A stretch of 64,000 bases of DNA from Planktosalinus lacus (lineage in GTDB: Bacteria; Bacteroidota; Bacteroidia; Flavobacteriales; Flavobacteriaceae): positions 134,589 to 198,588 of the forward strand of contig NZ_BMGK01000002.1 of assembly GCF_014640155.1 (NCBI RefSeq). Reading direction: 5' to 3'. The position numbers were made by a program, and so were the translations under genes. Shown piece after piece: positions 62,790-64,000 of the stretch (the stretch's first letter is position 1; every line of letters starts with the position of its first letter). The notes beneath the pieces are model-generated. The model searched no databases and was not told the origin of the DNA. It worked only from the letters and a program-made list of their open reading frames with translations.

Positions 62790-63428
62790 GTGAGCAGAAA
62801 GATTATCTTCTATGAGAACCACTTTATTGAGTTTTACCAAAAGCAAGATCAAAAAGTCAAAGGTAAAATTCAATATGTTTTCGAACTGATTCAACAAGTA
62901 GACCGAGTTCCTAAAAAGTTTTTAGACCATATCACCGGAACTGACGGACTTTATGAGATTCGTGTTGAATATCAATCGAACATCTACAGGATTTTTTGCT
63001 GCTTTGATAAAGGACAACTTGTTGTACTCTTTAACGGGTTTCAAAAAAAGACACAAAAAACACCGCAAAATGAAATTGACAAAGCGGTACAATTAATGAA
63101 TCGATATTTTAGCAAAAAAAATAAGAAAATGAAAGATTATAAAGACATACAGTCATTTGACGAGCTAATCGAACTTGAACACGGAAAAATTGGAACTGAA
63201 AGTCGTAACAAATACGAAGAAGGTGCTCAAATGTTTATCATTAGTGAAATGCTTAAATCGGCTCGAAAAGAAGCAAATATGACACAAGAACAATTGGCAG
63301 ATAAGTCAGGAACCAAAAAAAGTTACATATCGAAACTAGAAAATGCAAAAGGAAATATTCAGCTCTCAACTTTAATCAGAATTTTTGAGCAAGGTCTGAA
63401 CAGAAAAATCGGACTAACCTTTCTATAA
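62790..63428 (+). CDS. HigB/RelE-like toxin and HigA-like antitoxin read as one ORF
   Basis: A 212-residue frame that joins two modules. Residues 1-~108 match a Gp49/HigB-type RelE-fold toxin (RKIIFYENHFIEFY, GLYEIRVEYQSNIYRIFCCF, LFNGFQKKTQKTP). Residues 114-212 match a HigA antitoxin with an HTH (MTQEQLADKSGTKKSYISKL). Usually these are two overlapping genes. Here the join is a run of eight A (63114-63121) just before an internal ATG at 63129. With one A fewer the toxin frame would stop at a TGA overlapping that ATG. The ORF may be a natural fusion, a phase variant or a sequencing slip; the antitoxin can probably still be made alone. The first codon is GTG. Confidence 0.8.
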   Translation: MSRKIIFYENHFIEFYQKQDQKVKGKIQYVFELIQQVDRVPKKFLDHITGTDGLYEIRVEYQSNIYRIFCCFDKGQLVVLFNGFQKKTQKTPQNEIDKAVQLMNRYFSKKNKKMKDYKDIQSFDELIELEHGKIGTESRNKYEEGAQMFIISEMLKSARKEANMTQEQLADKSGTKKSYISKLENAKGNIQLSTLIRIFEQGLNRKIGLTFL

Positions 63429-63450
63429 CCGATTAAAAAACGACACATAG

Positions 63451-63486
63451 AATCCCCGTGGTTTTTGACTGCGGGGATTTTTTTTG
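63451..63486 (+). terminator. terminator after the toxin-antitoxin gene
   Basis: AATCCCCG (63451-63458) pairs with CGGGGATT (63472-63479), followed by a long T run. It is a near copy of the terminator at 61669-61704, including the GTGGTTTTT loop start. Confidence 0.9.
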
Positions 63487-63571
63487 ACTTAGGACGGTAA
63501 TATGTAAGATTTAAGATTTAAGACGTAAGACGATAAGACGTAAGACATAGGACTTTAGCCTACACATATGT

Positions 63572-63764
63572 GACCCGCCTCTGGCGGGGTCAAAATGGAA
63601 TTCATGCTCTTTGCTACTACTACTACTACTACAACAACAAATATGTGACCCCGCTGGGGTCAAATTTAAATCGTTGCCCGTTGCTACAAAGATGTGACCC
63701 CGCTGGGGTCAAATTTGAATCGTTGCCTGTTGCTACAAATATATGACTCGCCTTTGGCGGGGTC
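63572..63764 (-). repeat. second hairpin array, inverted relative to the first
   Basis: Four hairpins at 63572-63591, 63647-63661, 63696-63710 and 63745-63764 belong to the family seen at 31838-32534, but in reverse orientation. Two linkers are again exactly 34 nt. The first linker is 55 nt because of a run of TAC and AAC triplets (63614-63640), an insertion of 21 nt. An apparent minus-strand ORF here is an artefact of the repeat. Confidence 0.88.
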
Positions 63765-64000
63765 GCATATATTTTGAATATTTCAATAATATGGCAACCC
63801 ATTCCCAAAACGTACAAACACAAAAAGGCAGGATCAAGTGTGGGGTTTAAATTGGAAATGATTTTTCATTCTTACGAAAACCCATTCAACCTCCGTATCC
63901 GCCTGAGGCGGAGAAGGAGGGAATTGCTACTCAGAAATCATATTGATAGACAAACAATACTGGTAGGATACTCCCTATATAAATTCGTTTATCTTTCGTC
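63765..64000. other. window end without recognised gene
   Basis: No convincing ORF is seen. A small GC hairpin CCGCC-TGA-GGCGG lies at 63899-63911, related to the stems of the arrays. Any gene here would continue outside the window. Confidence 0.4.

Noticed and set aside
63629..63823. Minus-strand ORF near the window end
   Set aside because: It is a read-through of the inverted hairpin repeats, with the repeated phrase SHLCSNGQRFKFDPSG arising from the units.

Overview
The window looks like chromosomal DNA of a marine-type member of the Bacteroidota, most likely a Flavobacteriaceae. The signs are: promoters of the TAnnTTTG (-7) type with an upstream TTG, few recognisable Shine-Dalgarno sites, a Sec-exported lipoprotein (clade II) nitrous oxide reductase, a PadR/PspC/head-GIN operon, a DUF5687 ABC permease and a TPR-HTH regulator. 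Both ends lie in genes or repeats that continue outside the window, and I see no tRNA or rRNA gene.

Layout. 1-3.1 kb holds the 3' end of methylmalonyl-CoA mutase, a small-protein/nucleotidyltransferase pair, a DECR-type dehydrogenase and a DUF4442 protein. 3.2-6.4 kb is an envelope-stress-like operon (small ORF, PadR, PspC, head GIN lipoprotein). 6.4-24.6 kb is an island for oxygen-limited and nitrogen-oxide metabolism: hemN, a universal stress protein, the nos cluster (cytochrome c, fasciclin lipoprotein, nosZ, membrane protein, nosL, nosD, nosF, nosY), the Fe-S repair protein RIC, a B12-dependent ribonucleotide reductase, an Fe-S Rrf2 regulator and a nadA-nadB-norC-norB operon. 24.6-31.8 kb carries a TPR regulator divergent from a cholesterol-dependent-cytolysin-like lipoprotein, then a hemerythrin operon with a histidine-rich membrane protein, ending in upp. 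31.8-32.6 kb is a tandem array of GC-rich hairpins. 32.6-35 kb is an ABC exporter pair. 35-59 kb, nearly all on the minus strand, is a surface-polysaccharide cluster (glycosyltransferases, gmd-fcl, wecE-wecD type, neuC-neuA type, acetyltransferases, a sulfotransferase). 59-64 kb holds a methyltransferase, an OmpA-family porin, a DUF559 nuclease-like protein, a toxin-antitoxin gene read as one ORF, and a second copy of the hairpin array in the opposite orientation.

How it fits together. Four palindromes of Crp/Fnr geometry (TATGAY-N4-RTCATW or close to it) precede hemN, the nos operon (twice) and ric. All four lie exactly 29.5 nt, centre to first base, from a -7 element, which puts them near -41.5. 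This marks a regulon for respiration without oxygen: heme synthesis without O2, N2O reduction, NO damage repair, with nor, nad and nrdJ close by but lacking a recognisable site. No nitrite reductase and no Crp/Fnr regulator gene are visible here.

The most unusual items are the fixed-geometry regulon, the hairpin arrays with a constant 34-nt linker and compensated stems, a NorB that appears to lack canonical metal ligands, the cytolysin-like lipoprotein, and the toxin-antitoxin ORF fused across an eight-A run.
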